Positions 12,261 through 24,467 of a stretch of DNA of 64,000 nt are shown one piece after another. Position numbers and translations under genes: made by a program. Below the pieces are notes generated by a model. That model ran no database searches. It was not told the origin of the DNA and was given only the letters and a program-made list of their open reading frames with translations. Where the stretch lies: contig NC_089178.1 in NCBI RefSeq assembly GCF_947507565.1, positions 1,488,001-1,552,000 of the forward strand, in the 5' to 3' direction. The stretch comes from Oscarella lobularis (Eukaryota; Porifera; Homoscleromorpha; Homosclerophorida; Oscarellidae). Numbering within the stretch: position 1 is the first letter of the stretch; every line of letters begins with the position of its first letter.

Positions 12261-15200
12261 TTAGAACAACAGGTACTGTATGTAGCCTGTACGTTTCTGA
12301 GACACGTCACATACTGTATACTGTACCTGGTGCAAATGAGAAAAGCCGAATTGCTGACTTTCGCTGCAAGTATAATTTCCAATGATTTTCTTCGCCCTTT
12401 CCTCTCCGATTAAAGCTTCCAATTCACATCCTCGCAATTCTCTTCGAAACTGAAGTCGGATCAAGGGGAGGTTGCTTCTACATACAGAGAGCATTTATAG
12501 CAATTACGCGCGAGGTGATAGAATATTACAAGAGACAGTCTTCATCTTGAATCCGTTTTGTAAGAAAGCCTTGGCCAATCCATCGAATTTTGAGTTGGGT
12601 ATCAAAGCCACTTTGTCTCACACTGTTCCTTGCTACTTCACACTGGTCACAGTTGGAAAGCCTCCACACCTGCATTTACCCTTACTCCCGCTGCATTTAC
12701 AATAATCTCTAATAAAGCAACCTTTGCTGCGATGCTGTACTCCTCTAGTAGAGGATTCTCGGTGGAATGAAACTGGCAAGGATCATCTAGCAAAGAAACA
12801 TGTAATCATCAAAACCGTTTTTCAAACGAAGTGTAACGTTGGCTACCCGTAGACAGCGAAACGTTGAGACCTCGGGCAAAGAGCTTTGGAAAAGGATTTC
12901 GCTCATATGCAAGAAACAAAGCGTTGTTGCTGCACTCCGGAAATTAAGATAGCTTTATTTTTTCGGAAGTTTGATTGTACCTGACTGGACTCATGTGAAT
13001 GCCAATTTGGGCGAGATAAAACAGATACTGCAGCGTGGGTCGATGCCACAAATTGATACCGTGAGCAACACCGTCAGCCAATAGGAAAGCAATTTCCAAA
13101 TGGCTTGGGTCTCCAGCTTCGCCGCAATGAGGTCTGTCAAACACCATTAGATTCATCAAGGCATCAGTCGACTATTAAAAAACTGCAGTACCGAAATTTA
13201 AACGTGTTCAATCCTTTTGCGGCCCGAAACTGATTTAAAACATTGATGTTGGCCCGCATGTAAAAACAGTAGTAGCTGTAGGGAGGATTCGTTTCTTCCG
13301 TCCAATCCTTTGACAACAATTAACGAAAAGAGAATACATGCACAGTATGCGTAACAACTACTTCTGGCGTCTTCTCCGTGCTGAAACGAGGCCTCAAAAA
13401 TACGTTCAAGTTATTTTTTTGCGTCAGGGTCAAGATCATTAACTTACTCCGAAATACTCTCGTCGTCCACGCTGTCAAAAGCAGACACCTATGACACTGC
13501 CATGCACGCCCGGCACAAAACATCTTTATATAAAGTAGTGCACTACTTGCATCAAAAACTTGTGAAGCTTTGGGTGAGCCCCGGGATTCCTTGTGCTAAA
13601 AATTTTAGACTCTCAACTGAGAAATTAAATACTTCAAATGCAAACCATTCAAATAGCGGCGTGAAGATGTTATCAAGCATTTCGAAAAATGAACCAATAG
13701 TACCAAGCTTTCTGTGAAAACATCGGTTTCACCAAGTAGGAAATCTTAATCACTAATTAACCACCGAAAAACAGTGTAAATTCTTGGAACTTGAATCATC
13801 CATTTATTTCTCTCTGCATCCAGACGTTTCACGAAAGGCACAAAAACAATAAATTGAAATACCTGAAAATAGGTTATGATCCACAACCCACGAACTCAAG
13901 CTGTCCCATTCTGATTTCTTTCTTCCGTAAATAGAAAGTCTCATTTCTGTTCTTTCTCCAGCGGTTGATTCAAGACGCTTGAAAACATTGGTTGTCTAAC
14001 TCATATGATCACTTGAAACCCTACCAGTTTCATTAATTAAACAAACTTACTAATTCCGCCAAATATTTTCCTTTTATTTTATTGGATGTTTTTAAGAAAA
14101 TTTCCCTCAAACGCGACTGCAATTAATTGTAATGATTTCTTACACAGATCCATACATTCTTACTTGTCCGGCAGGATTGTATTTCGCATTGAACTAAATA
14201 CGCTTTCATTAAAATAGAGACGACTCTCAGAATAATTACGTCTTACTCTGTCAAACCGTTGATAAGCATCTTCAGCATTAATTTTCATATCTTCACAAAC
14301 AACCTGAGCTCTTTCACATCAAGTCGTATATTACGTACCCAAAGCATCAAGGCTCAGAGATTCAGCCGTCAAATTCATGCTTGAAAACACTTCCTTAAGT
14401 GATACGTCCTTTCCATCAGCTACAAATAACAGTCAGAACACCTAACGCGACGCGTACGTTCTGTGAGCTAGCCTTCGGTAAAAACAATTTCGTTCTCTGC
14501 CGTTTTCAGTTTGAGTTTCATATAATCAAACAATTCCTTTACACTAAATGAGACAGCTGGCGGTAGGCCTCTTTTGCTTTGCCTTGATCTAGTGTATACC
14601 TCATGCAGGCACTGTGATGAATGTGAGTGTCAACTTTGGCTACATTCTCAAAGTCGCGCGCAGTGTGCTTCAGTGTATTGGCTTCATCGGCCTCCTTTTC
14701 CAGTTTATATAGCTTCAAAGATATGCATTGCAATTTTAGATCTGAAAATGAGAGATGGAATACTCTGTATTTTGCGTCTAACACTTGCAGTCTTTTCCAA
14801 CAGTAGCTGCGTATTGGGCCGTGCGTTGCAACCATGTTGAAAGCATGCAAATCCTGATAAAAATCAGCGGCTGACGAGTGAGATTCCCATCGGGGTTGGT
14901 CGTCGCCATTCCGGCCAACAGCCAGAATGCCGTTCTTCATACAAATTCATTTAAAGGTTTGCCACTTTTACTGAGCTAGACTAGTAGTAGTAGTAGTACC
15001 TTCCACTGACAGAAGAAACCAGCATCATTCACTTGAAACTCCGAATGACCTAAAACGACGGGTAGTAGATGTACTCTGTACATGATCTATATAGCAAACA
15101 AGACATACTTGCTTCATTGACTCCTCCTTCTTCCTCTTCTTCATTAAACACGTAATTCCACCTCAAATCATACGCATCAGCTAAAGCCCTGCAAGACAAC

Positions 15201-15764
15201 ATAAAAGCCTAGTCATCACAGTTATGGTTTTCGGATCTGACCGTGTGATATCCGCAACGTCTCGATCTTCCATTTTCATTCGACTTTGAAGTCTTTGCAA
15301 ACTTCCTCGGTGTCGATGGCCACGACGCAGCTTCTTACCAACAGCAACGCCTGCCTCATTCTTAGCTTCCTCTTCCGTCTCAGAAGGCGGCGCCGAGGTG
15401 ACGACCGAAGACGACGGATCTTTCTCTTCTCCAGCATCTTCTAGCGACTCGAACGCCTCATCAAGCGGCTCGAGATTGGAGTCCAGACGTGAAACGTCTT
15501 CCACGCTAGAGTTTTGTTCCTTTCTCCAACGATCAAGATCGATAGGACACGAATCGTCATTAACACCAAAGGTAAGGAACTGCAGAAGAAAGGAGCAACC
15601 GATATAAGGCAAATATCCGCGCCTGGATGCTCTCAGACCTTCCCATCTTCCCGTATTATTGTATCGAGTAAGTATTGTCGACGTTGACGTTCGTGTTTCA
15701 TCTCTGCAAGAGACAACTGTCGCTCCAAAAGCTTCGCCCGACGTGGTTGCGAAAGAGGATCCAT
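12261..15764 (-). CDS. AMPD: AMP deaminase
   Basis: The enzyme hydrolyses AMP to IMP and ammonia in the cytosolic purine nucleotide cycle. The metal-binding pair [11 protein letters not shown] lies in the exon around 14600-14700. [14 protein letters not shown] and [18 protein letters not shown] are at about 13000-13160, [20 protein letters not shown] at about 12850-12930, and SLSTDDP is formed across an intron. These are followed by [17 protein letters not shown] and the family's tail. The start is taken as the ATG at 15762-15764 ([16 protein letters not shown]), which splices in frame through a short intron to [10 protein letters not shown]. The N-terminal 200 or so residues are acidic and poorly conserved, as usual in this family. 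The stop at 12261 is inferred by reading through the last exon, and another short exon is possible. Introns are mostly about 50 nt. Confidence 0.87.
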
Positions 15765-15943
15765 TATGCTCGCCAATCTCCTCCAATCTTAGCGCAGTTA
15801 GCGCACGCTAGATGTCTCCCTTTCCCTCTGCGCCCACTAGATGACACATTGAGGGATTTAATCACTCACTAAATCGGGTAGCAAAAGTATGAAAATAGGA
15901 TGATTCGTCTGCCACAGTAGCGTAGGAAGATATTTTAGAGAGA

Positions 15944-15966
15944 GGGGGGGGGGGGGGGGGGGGGGG
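15944..15966 (+). repeat. Poly-G run (23 G)
   Basis: Twenty-three consecutive G follow GAGAGA and precede CTGCGCGCGC. It can form a G-quadruplex, and its length in the assembly is unreliable. It lies about 180 bp upstream of the AMPD start codon. Confidence 0.95.
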
Positions 15967-16690
15967 CTGCGCGCGCAAAATTTTTCGAGACCACGCCCAC
16001 ATAATGCATTTTGAGGTTAATTTTCGCTCTTTTAAACTGCTTAGCTATATCCGAATATTTGCGAAGGATACAAAATCTAAACTCTCATACTTTCTGGAAT
16101 AGTTCGATCTCCAACTATAATTGCTGCGGCAAATTTTGCAGCAGGAGTATTTAGTTTGTTCTCTCAGGTTAAATGCACTGATAGAATAGGTTATTGAGAC
16201 GTTCGGGAGTCGTAGTATTTCCGAAAAACGTCTTTTATTCGACAAAGGAAAGAGAAATAAAAGATTTTCATGTGACGATGGCTTCAGTAGCATTCAGTTG
16301 TCTTTGGCCCTACAGTACAGCTTATCACATTTTCCGAGTACGACAGTATTAATTAATAATTATTAAAAAAATTTTGGTTGACTAGAGAATGATGGCTTTG
16401 AACTAAAGTTCGATATAGTAAAGTGCAATCTATTTTGCTGTTGATCTTCTTTGTGTCACTAAGCAAAGTAGAACAATTAACAGCTGAAAAGACCACACGT
16501 CGTCGTGCGCTGTACAGGAGTGACGTCCTATCAACTTCGCTGCTGATCTACTCTGATGTCAGAAAAGAGGATCAGCCTCAAACGTGCTGCAAAATAGATT
16601 AGAAGGAAGGTTGAGAAGGCTGATTACTCAATAATACTACTGCTAGTCGTACTCTAATGATAAATGCGAGCAAAAACTAATACCGAGCAG

Positions 16691-16718
16691 ACGACGACGA
16701 CGACGGCGACGACGACGG
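16691..16718 (+). repeat. (ACG)n microsatellite
   Basis: Imperfect ACG/GCG triplets occur in the AMPD-ABCG spacer. There is no sign that they are translated. Confidence 0.9.
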
Positions 16719-16957
16719 CAACACGCATCTCATTACCTTAGATACCATTCAGGGAAAAGGTAATCGTATTGAAAACCAAAAAGGCAAGTCAATTCTACAA
16801 TAGACTTGAAGAAGCTAATTACATAAAATGATAAAAATACGGAACTACAGAAAAGAAAAGTAAAACAGAAACAACGGTCAAGAAAACAGCCACGAGCCCT
16901 TATCGCGCTTTTGTACGAGTACTTCAAGTGTATCACAGTTATTTCCGTGAAAGCCGC

Positions 16958-19644
16958 TTACCTGTTTTTTTTCATCAAGACGAGGCGAAGGTAGGCCAGG
17001 AAAAGTATTCCAACAATAAAAGACCCCAGAGCAATCTGAGTTGTCCAGATGTCGTTAGTGAATCCCTGACTTACGAGATAGTCATTACCGGTGCTGTTAC
17101 CAGGACCAATACTGCACAAAAGTAAAGCATCTTGTATATAATATTCCGGTAAGCGCGCATGCATGAAAGAGTACCACGTGCCATTGATTCTTTCATCAGC
17201 AAGACAAAATTGCATCCCTTTTAATTCGTTTATACTTAATCCCTGGATATAAAAGGCAGCTAATCAGACTGAAAACATCGCACCTGCTTCATCCGCAGCC
17301 GTTTACCTCCAAACTGTAGCGAAAAATGCTCAGATAGTTTAGCCAACGCAAGGCCGATGGAAGACTCCTTAAGTTAACAAGAAGGCCACCAAAAAGCTGT
17401 TTAATTGAACAAATTAATTCTCCGTCACTGTAGGTAAAAGCTACTTTTCATACCATACTCATGGTAAAAACTAGAGCCAAAAGGAGCGTCGCGACGGCCT
17501 CAGTTGAAACCAAGGAACTAAAGAGAAATGCCAAAGCGCATGCGGCGAGCGTTGTCAAGTTCAAGTCCAAGAGGAAAAAGAAAAACTTATCAGCAGCAGG
17601 CGATAGACCTTGAAAAATAAAATTAGGTGAGCGTCAGTGCACTAAATATTTCATTACCTATCATCCAGTAAGAAATTGAGCCTAAAATAATCGTTGGAAT
17701 AATTCTCAAAGGAAGAACGTCGCACAGGACTTCGGCAAAGAAATAGGCTGATACTCGATAGTATCCGCTAAGACTTTCGTGTCTAAAGAGCAGAGCCTAT
17801 CAGTATTTTTAGGGTCTCGTCGTAACTTTTTCCTACTTGAATATTGGTCTCATTCTGACAAAGATTTGCACAGCTGACATGTTAGCAAAAATCATGTTCA
17901 AAACAAGAAAGAATAAGGCGCCAACTCTAAAAACGACTCGTTGTCTCGCCTTTATATACTTCATATCTTACCTGTTCTGTACTCCTTCTGTGGGATCCGT
18001 ATCAGTGACTTGAAAGTAGATTCCTCCAATAATTAGTCCAAATACGACTGACATAACCCACTGCAAAAAAGTCAACGAGCTAGAATTACTTGTCACTCAT
18101 TCGTACTTGAAGAATCGAGAGTACAGGATTTCGAAACAAATTGGTAATCGTTCTTTTGGAAACTTCAAACAACTAAATCCAACAAACATGTTTTGAATAG
18201 TACTGATGCTGATGATGTTACAGCTACTTGATACGGAAAACTGGTTGCATATCCAGCCGACTGACGTCTTTGAAACGCCATGTCATCAGTTGGCGAAACT
18301 GGCTTGCCGCGAGCTTCGATGTCGGCCAGAACGTCCTTACATATGGGAGATGACATATATTTTGTGGCCAATGCGAGAACTGAGAAACGAACAAACATCT
18401 TTTGAGTGCAAGAGGTAAAATTACGCATGCACGGGATACCAGCCTGATCCTCGTCATTCTTCACCGATTCCATCGCTTTTTGAATAACATCTAGAAAAAA
18501 GTCGGCCGGATTTTCGCGATCATCGCAACGATATCCTGTAAGATGTGAGAGACATTCAGCTAAATGTTCTGTAACAGATAATGGTCGGTCTTGCCATTCT
18601 CTTCAAAAAACTTCAAGGCACGTTCCGGAGAACCGTGAAAAATTGTCCGACCGTTTCCAAGTAAAGTCAGATCGTCAAATAGCTTAAAAATAGCATATCG
18701 CGGTTGATGAATAGAAAAAACGATTGTTCTGCCTCTTCTGGATAACCTAAAATTAAGGCCAATTACATACAATAAATGCACATGCAGTGTTACGTACTGA
18801 TGCAAAAGCCTCATTACTGACGCAGCGGTGAAAGCGTCCAGCCCTGTCGTCGGCTCGTCCAAGAATAAGACCGAAGGCAACGTAATCAATTCCATGCCAA
18901 TGTTGGTCCTCTTCCGCTCTCCGCCCGATATTCCACGAATCAATTCAGTGCCGATCTAGCGTAAATATGAATCTGAGGAGTCAGTGCTGCGATACAAAAA
19001 AAACGGCATACTTTGGATTCGGCGACGTCCTCAAGTCCTAATTCGTTAATGACCATATCAACGCGAGCGCGCTTCTCTTTATTTCCAATAGTCCGCGGTA
19101 ATCGCAAGGCAGCGGAAAATTGCAAATTCTCTCGCACGGACAACGCTCCCATAATAATGTCGTCTTGAATGACGTAGCCAGAAATACATTTGAAATTGAT
19201 GGGAAGAGGGCGTCCATCAAGAAGAACTTGACCAGCCTTTACGCCCCCAGGATCTTTTCGACCAGCAAGAATGTCAAGCAACCTAAAGCAGACGCAATTT
19301 GTTCATTTTTATTATACAGTAAGCCTGAGGATGTTTTTCTAACGTTGTTTTCCCGCTGCCTGTCGGACCGAGTATGGCATTCATACCACGCCTCATTATT
19401 CCACTGCCAAATTTTCAAAAATACATCACAGCTTATACGTTTCAGGATTCTCGTCCGACCTAACGTTGTGCAAGATGACTTTTTCGTCAGCTGGCCGGCA
19501 CGGACCCTTCTTTCTCACTCGCACCGCATAGACGATGTTCTGATACGACAGTGTAGAACCGTTCTTCACGTCGGCGCCCGATCCGTATTCCGAAAGGCTG
19601 CGTGAATCCAGTAGAGACTTCTCCTCGTGACTTTCGCTTGCCAT
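16958..19644 (-). CDS. ABCG2-like half transporter
   Basis: This is an ATP-binding-cassette efflux half transporter of the G family, a plasma-membrane pump that works as a dimer. The nucleotide-binding domain is N-terminal. Walker A GPTGSGKTTLLDILAGR is formed across an intron at about 19281-19340, the Q-loop is YVIQDDIIMG, the signature is ISGGERKRTNIGMEL, and Walker B is SVLFLDEPTTGLD. Membrane-spanning exons follow. The C-terminus is CSIGPGNSTGNDYLVSQG, then a last helix and YLRLVLMKKNR-stop, the arrangement found in ABCG2. The start ATG at 19642-19644 gives MASESHEEKS, with a further possible start upstream. The HACE1 stop lies only 159 bp upstream on the same strand. Confidence 0.87.
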
Positions 19645-19803
19645 TGCCTCACGTGCGCAGCGAGAGAGACTCACATGCGTCGCGACTCAGAATTAACGTG
19701 CACAAATTCTGAATTAATGAAAAACTCACCGGCTCGTTTATTGAGGAGTTGCATGCAATCGCTTTGCATGGCACGCGGACTACAACTTGTATACGTCAAC
19801 AAG

Positions 19804-22800
19804 TCATGCAAATTCGAAACCAAGACCGCCACAATTTAAAGCGATTAGTAAGCATTTTCTCAGCTGCTCCTTGCTCTGATAGTTTGGCAGCTTCAGTAAG
19901 TTGAAACTAGAACAATTGCAGTCTGAAGAAAATTATGTCGATGCGTATAATAATACCACGTGCTTGCTGTAGGAAGGCTGTTTCCCGCAGCTCGCTCGCT
20001 GCTAGTCACAATAAATTTTTGCAATCCACTCGCACCGACGAGATTGGCAAATCCCCCGAGAGGAACTCGGGAACTAACGAAGGCATCTACGCACGACGTA
20101 ACGTACTCTGTATATGTATACCTTCCCGTGACAAACTGCAGGACTTGAACTTGCACCTTGCGGTCAAACGAAGCCATCAATTCCCAAAACCACTGTTTGA
20201 GCATGTGTCGCATTAAATTTCTGCCTATATGTACATGTATGTATTCATGCACCTTTATGACCGGCGATTCGTCGTCGAATCCCCCCGAATACTCGGTGTT
20301 TGCTTTCCAGTCTTCGAGATCAATTTTTGGAACTCCCGACAAGCACAGCTCCTAGGAATATAAACCGTACAGCATCAGTCACGAAAATCAACAGCGCGGA
20401 AACATGCAAAGGAAAACACCGACCAACTCGTATTCGTCAAATAGAGACAGCAAAGAACGCGGAATGAATTCGTGAAATCCGCGAAGAAAACTGTCTATCT
20501 GACGTTGAATAGCTCGAGTCATTCTCATCTCGGCAACTAACTGAACGTATTCCTCCTAAACGGTAACCAGAATAAAAACTTCTCTCTTCCTTTTCGGCGT
20601 TTGCATGCACCTTGTTTTCTTCCGTCACTGCTATGCTACTACCCCCGGGTTTTAAATCGACTTCTTGCATAGCGCCAAAAACGTCCGTTTCTACGGAGAA
20701 CGTCAGTTCCAAGCCGAGGTTTGAAATGTCATTATCAAGAATCCACTGCAATACAGAACTATACAGAACAATTTAGTTGTACTGTATAAAATCTTTCACC
20801 TGTAAATTGTTTGCATATTCTGTATCAATGGAAGCAACGTCGTTGTAATCGACAGGAATACCTAAAACGACCTAATTGACTTCTCGGATTTGTGGGAAAT
20901 CAGTCTGTGAAACCTAAAATATGTTTGAAGAAAGAGCGAGTGAAATAGATTTGCAACAACTGTTGACGGAAAAGAGCCATTCCAATTATTCGACCAGCAA
21001 ACAGAAAATAACTCAAGTGATCCGGATTGATGCTCGAATTGCTGTTGGGTTGAAAAGTAGCCCCTAGATTTAGTAAAATTAACTATTGACTTGAAGAAAC
21101 GTGCTGGGATTCTCCATACCATCGGTAGATTGAGTAAACAGCGCGTAGTCTGGATTCAGTATCTCTTTAGATAGAAGATCAAAGAACTCTCGCTGAACAC
21201 CAGAACCCTTGCGTTCATAGGACAGTATCACATAAATTCCTACGCATTTTAATTTCTTTTTCTTACCATTCCTCCTTCTCCTTTGAAAGAAATAACGGTG
21301 TTTTTCTTTTTCAATTTTTCCACGTCTACATTGGCCAAGGCACAGCAAGACGAACTGAAGAGGTCATCTTGAGAAAAATCAAACTCAAACGCGTGAACTG
21401 ATATATTAGCTGGTGCCCTCTCCTCTACCTCTAGAAACTGAAATAACGTTTGCTTGATTTGGCTCTTCCTCAGTAGCGTTCGTTTGCTGGCGATAAAGAT
21501 TTTCGTAAAACCATGCTCGTCTTTCCTCAAACGGCTACGAAAAAATATTAGAGGTCAAGTTGTTGGTGTTGACATGAAATACCTGAGATCTGACTATATG
21601 AATAAAACGCCGTAGTAAGTCAGGCAATTCCAAAAGAAAGTGGAAGTGAGCAAATATCAACTTGGGATTGCTGGAGACAAAGTTTACGTAATCACACGTG
21701 AACATAAAACATAACCACTACTCACCGCGCCAGTAAGATTTTGAGAACTTTCTCGTGCCTATCAGCAAAAGTGACAAATCTTTCCATACCACTCCGACTA
21801 CAAAGATGACGTTTCACTGCCACATTAGAAGAAAGAGAATGCACACCTTCGCCTGGCGTTGCTTTCACACATGCAGCAGTGAAGATAAAATCCATGCGTC
21901 ACGGCACAAAGCCGGTCAGAAAACGCGCCTATGACTCCACCAGCTAGAAGATGACCCACTTCACCAAACAAATTCGTCTACGAAAAAAAATCCTGAACAA
22001 ATACAGTATATCCAAAATACACACAAGTCTCACGTCGTCTCCTGTAATCGAATCAGCCGCCGGTGGCGACAAAACGGCTCTGTGCCGACTGCGCGAGAAT
22101 CCGTGCTGCCATCCCTCCCAATTTCCACTCCATCTGCCCAGAGGCTCGTCTTCCCGGGTCGACGGACCGCGTTGAGGCAAAGACGACTGCGACACGCTTC
22201 GCAGAAAAGCACGTCGCACATGAGTGGGAGTCGTGCGAACGAGCAAGCTTGCCACTTTATCAGGAGTCGCTCCAATTCTCGATTTAGCAGCTAGAAACAG
22301 AACGAAAGTGCCGAAAAGAAAGACTACTCCATCCTGCTCATCTGCCTACGTTCTTCGGCCACCGCTGGCTTTTCCGGCTCCGCCGAGAGAACGGTCTTCA
22401 CGTCGCTCTGGCTTACCTCGTTGGCCAGCAATAAGAACCACTGCTCAAGCACTTCCCATAGGGATTCCATAAGACTAACGCTCTTTTCGCTCGCTTCCTG
22501 AACGACTCCAATCGTCTCCGAGCTTTCGGCGCTGCTACCGCGTCGCGAAGTTGAAGGCGACTCGAGAGATGGCGAACGTCTGTGCTTCTTTACTTGGAAT
22601 CGAGACGTCACCGATGACGATGACAAATGGCAAATTTGGAAGGATGATGTGCTTTGCTGAAGGTGACACAATATGCGTAAGAAACGCAAGAACAAAGGCA
22701 CCACATAATCGATATCTTTATTCAAGCTAAACAAGAACCTTATGTAAGTAGAGGTATACCATACGGTCAATTAACCTGAGGAGTTCTTCTCCAGCTGTTG

Positions 22801-24186
22801 ACGCCTTTTGAGCCAAGCCAAGCAAGATCTGAGGGATGTAGCTTTGGTTGTGTTGACAGAGTCGATATAGAGCAGCTTGAAGCTGCCCACAGACAACAAT
22901 AGTTACGTAGAAAAATCAAATACTGGTGTCTGTCTCACGTTGCTCTCTTCGGCATTGTCCATGTCAATTATGGTGGAAAGGAGTTGGGGATAGGAGTCGA
23001 CGAGAAGGAGAGTGCAGTCGTGATAACGACTCTGCATAGTGAAATGAAACGGAGCCTACGCATTTCTTTTCAAAAATAACCTCAATGCAGATATCAATAG
23101 GCGCACTGCCCCCATTGTCACGAAGATGTTTAGCGTTCCACTTTATCAGTAGCTGAGCACATCCTGATTGACCGTACCTTTCAAGAAACATGTTTTCAAA
23201 AATTTGGCAAATACGGATTGTGAAGTAACCGGCAAGCAAATAAGAGCGGCGTTCGTCCATAACTGTCTGGTCGATCAACAGACGCCTTTTTTTCCAAAAG
23301 CAAAGCCACTGCCTAATAGAAAAAAAGAAAACTATTTTTATTTTATTTTAATGAATTAGTCGGCTCCCACTGACAGGTATATGGCCGTTCTGACAGGCCA
23401 CGTGCAATGCTGTCTGCCCTTGAGAATCAACGACGTCAACGTACTCTCCCTTTGCAATAAGTTCAGCCAGCAATTCGGTTCTTCCATTGCAAGCAACCCA
23501 ATGAACCTAAAGAACTCAAAACAAGTAAGAAACTTTCCCATCAATCTCAAGACAATTAATTAATGTGTACTGCAGTCAGCCCGTCATTGGCTTGAATGTG
23601 AATATTGGCACCAAATTCTATCAATTTGTGCACGCACTTTCCGTGACTGCCGTCAAAAGAGAACGTTTTGTTATACGCAGGTTGAAATGAAAGAGATGCA
23701 CTCACTCACCCACCCCTGGCCGCCAGCAGGAGAGGAGTCACGCCAGACCCGTCTTTCGCATTGACGTCAATGCCACGTTTGAGGAGAAGGGCGAGGCATT
23801 CAGCCGCTCCCACGCTTAATTAAAACAAAAGTGGAAGGCTTAGCGTTAGGTCATGTGACATTTTGTGTACTTCGCTGCAATATGAGCCAAAGTGCGCCTA
23901 GCGCGACCGTACGTCTTGTTGACGTCGAATGTGCAGCTCGGCGCCGAGAGAAGTTCGTTCACTGGCCTAGATACATTTGCTTTTCGAGTTCGATTGTGAT
24001 GTGTACTGTGTACCGATATTGATTCTGCATCACCATTCGCATCAGGATAAGAAAAGCGGCGTCATCGTCTACAAAATCCCATTTATCAAATTTCCGACCG
24101 ACCCAGTAGAATATATACGCACCGTTGGGCAGTTCCACTGACCTGGCGGCGCGCAAAGAGCGCACCAATCGCTGGATGGCCTCCAT
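19804..24186 (-). CDS. HACE1: HACE1, ankyrin-repeat HECT E3 ubiquitin ligase
   Basis: This E3 ligase, with RAC1 as its known substrate in vertebrates, has N-terminal ankyrin repeats and a C-terminal HECT domain. The first exon [20 protein letters not shown] matches the family's start. Ankyrin exons follow, including [17 protein letters not shown] and [17 protein letters not shown] exons include [43 protein letters not shown] and [17 protein letters not shown]. The catalytic loop LPTASTC is completed only after splicing a 50-nt intron (19907-19956) that splits the Cys codon. The protein ends [14 protein letters not shown] to GLGFEFA-stop. Introns are about 50 nt throughout. Confidence 0.9.
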
Positions 24187-24467
24187 CTCGTCGAAAAAGG
24201 GAGGCGCGACTGCGCACAACAAAGAAAGCTACAGGCCCGGATTATCACCAAAAAGGTTACCAGCCTCTTCGCTCTCTCGTTATTCGCTGCCACGTCTAAA
24301 CGAAAACAATGGGCAAATAGTGGAGACATAGTAGGTGGGATTTCGTCTCGTTGCATCGACGATGCCGTATTTTTTGCACGCTTCGCCAAGGCGTGAATTG
24401 ACGCGAAAAGATAAATTGCTCTCGCTTGCCTAGACGAAACGAGCAACGATAGGTCGGCGCGAGGACA
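24187..24467. promoter_or_regulatory. Short bidirectional promoter region, HACE1 / RALGPS
   Basis: The 281 bp between the HACE1 and RALGPS start codons must drive both divergent genes. No TATA box is evident, and I see no other specific sites. A shared promoter is inferred from the spacing. Confidence 0.5.

Larger units (their letters stand above)
15765..16957. other. Intergenic, AMPD promoter side to ABCG 3' end
   Basis: About 1.2 kb without a gene I can support. It holds a 23-base guanine run (15944-15966) and an ACG trinucleotide repeat (about 16691-16718). Short ORFs here have no recognisable domain. Confidence 0.6.
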
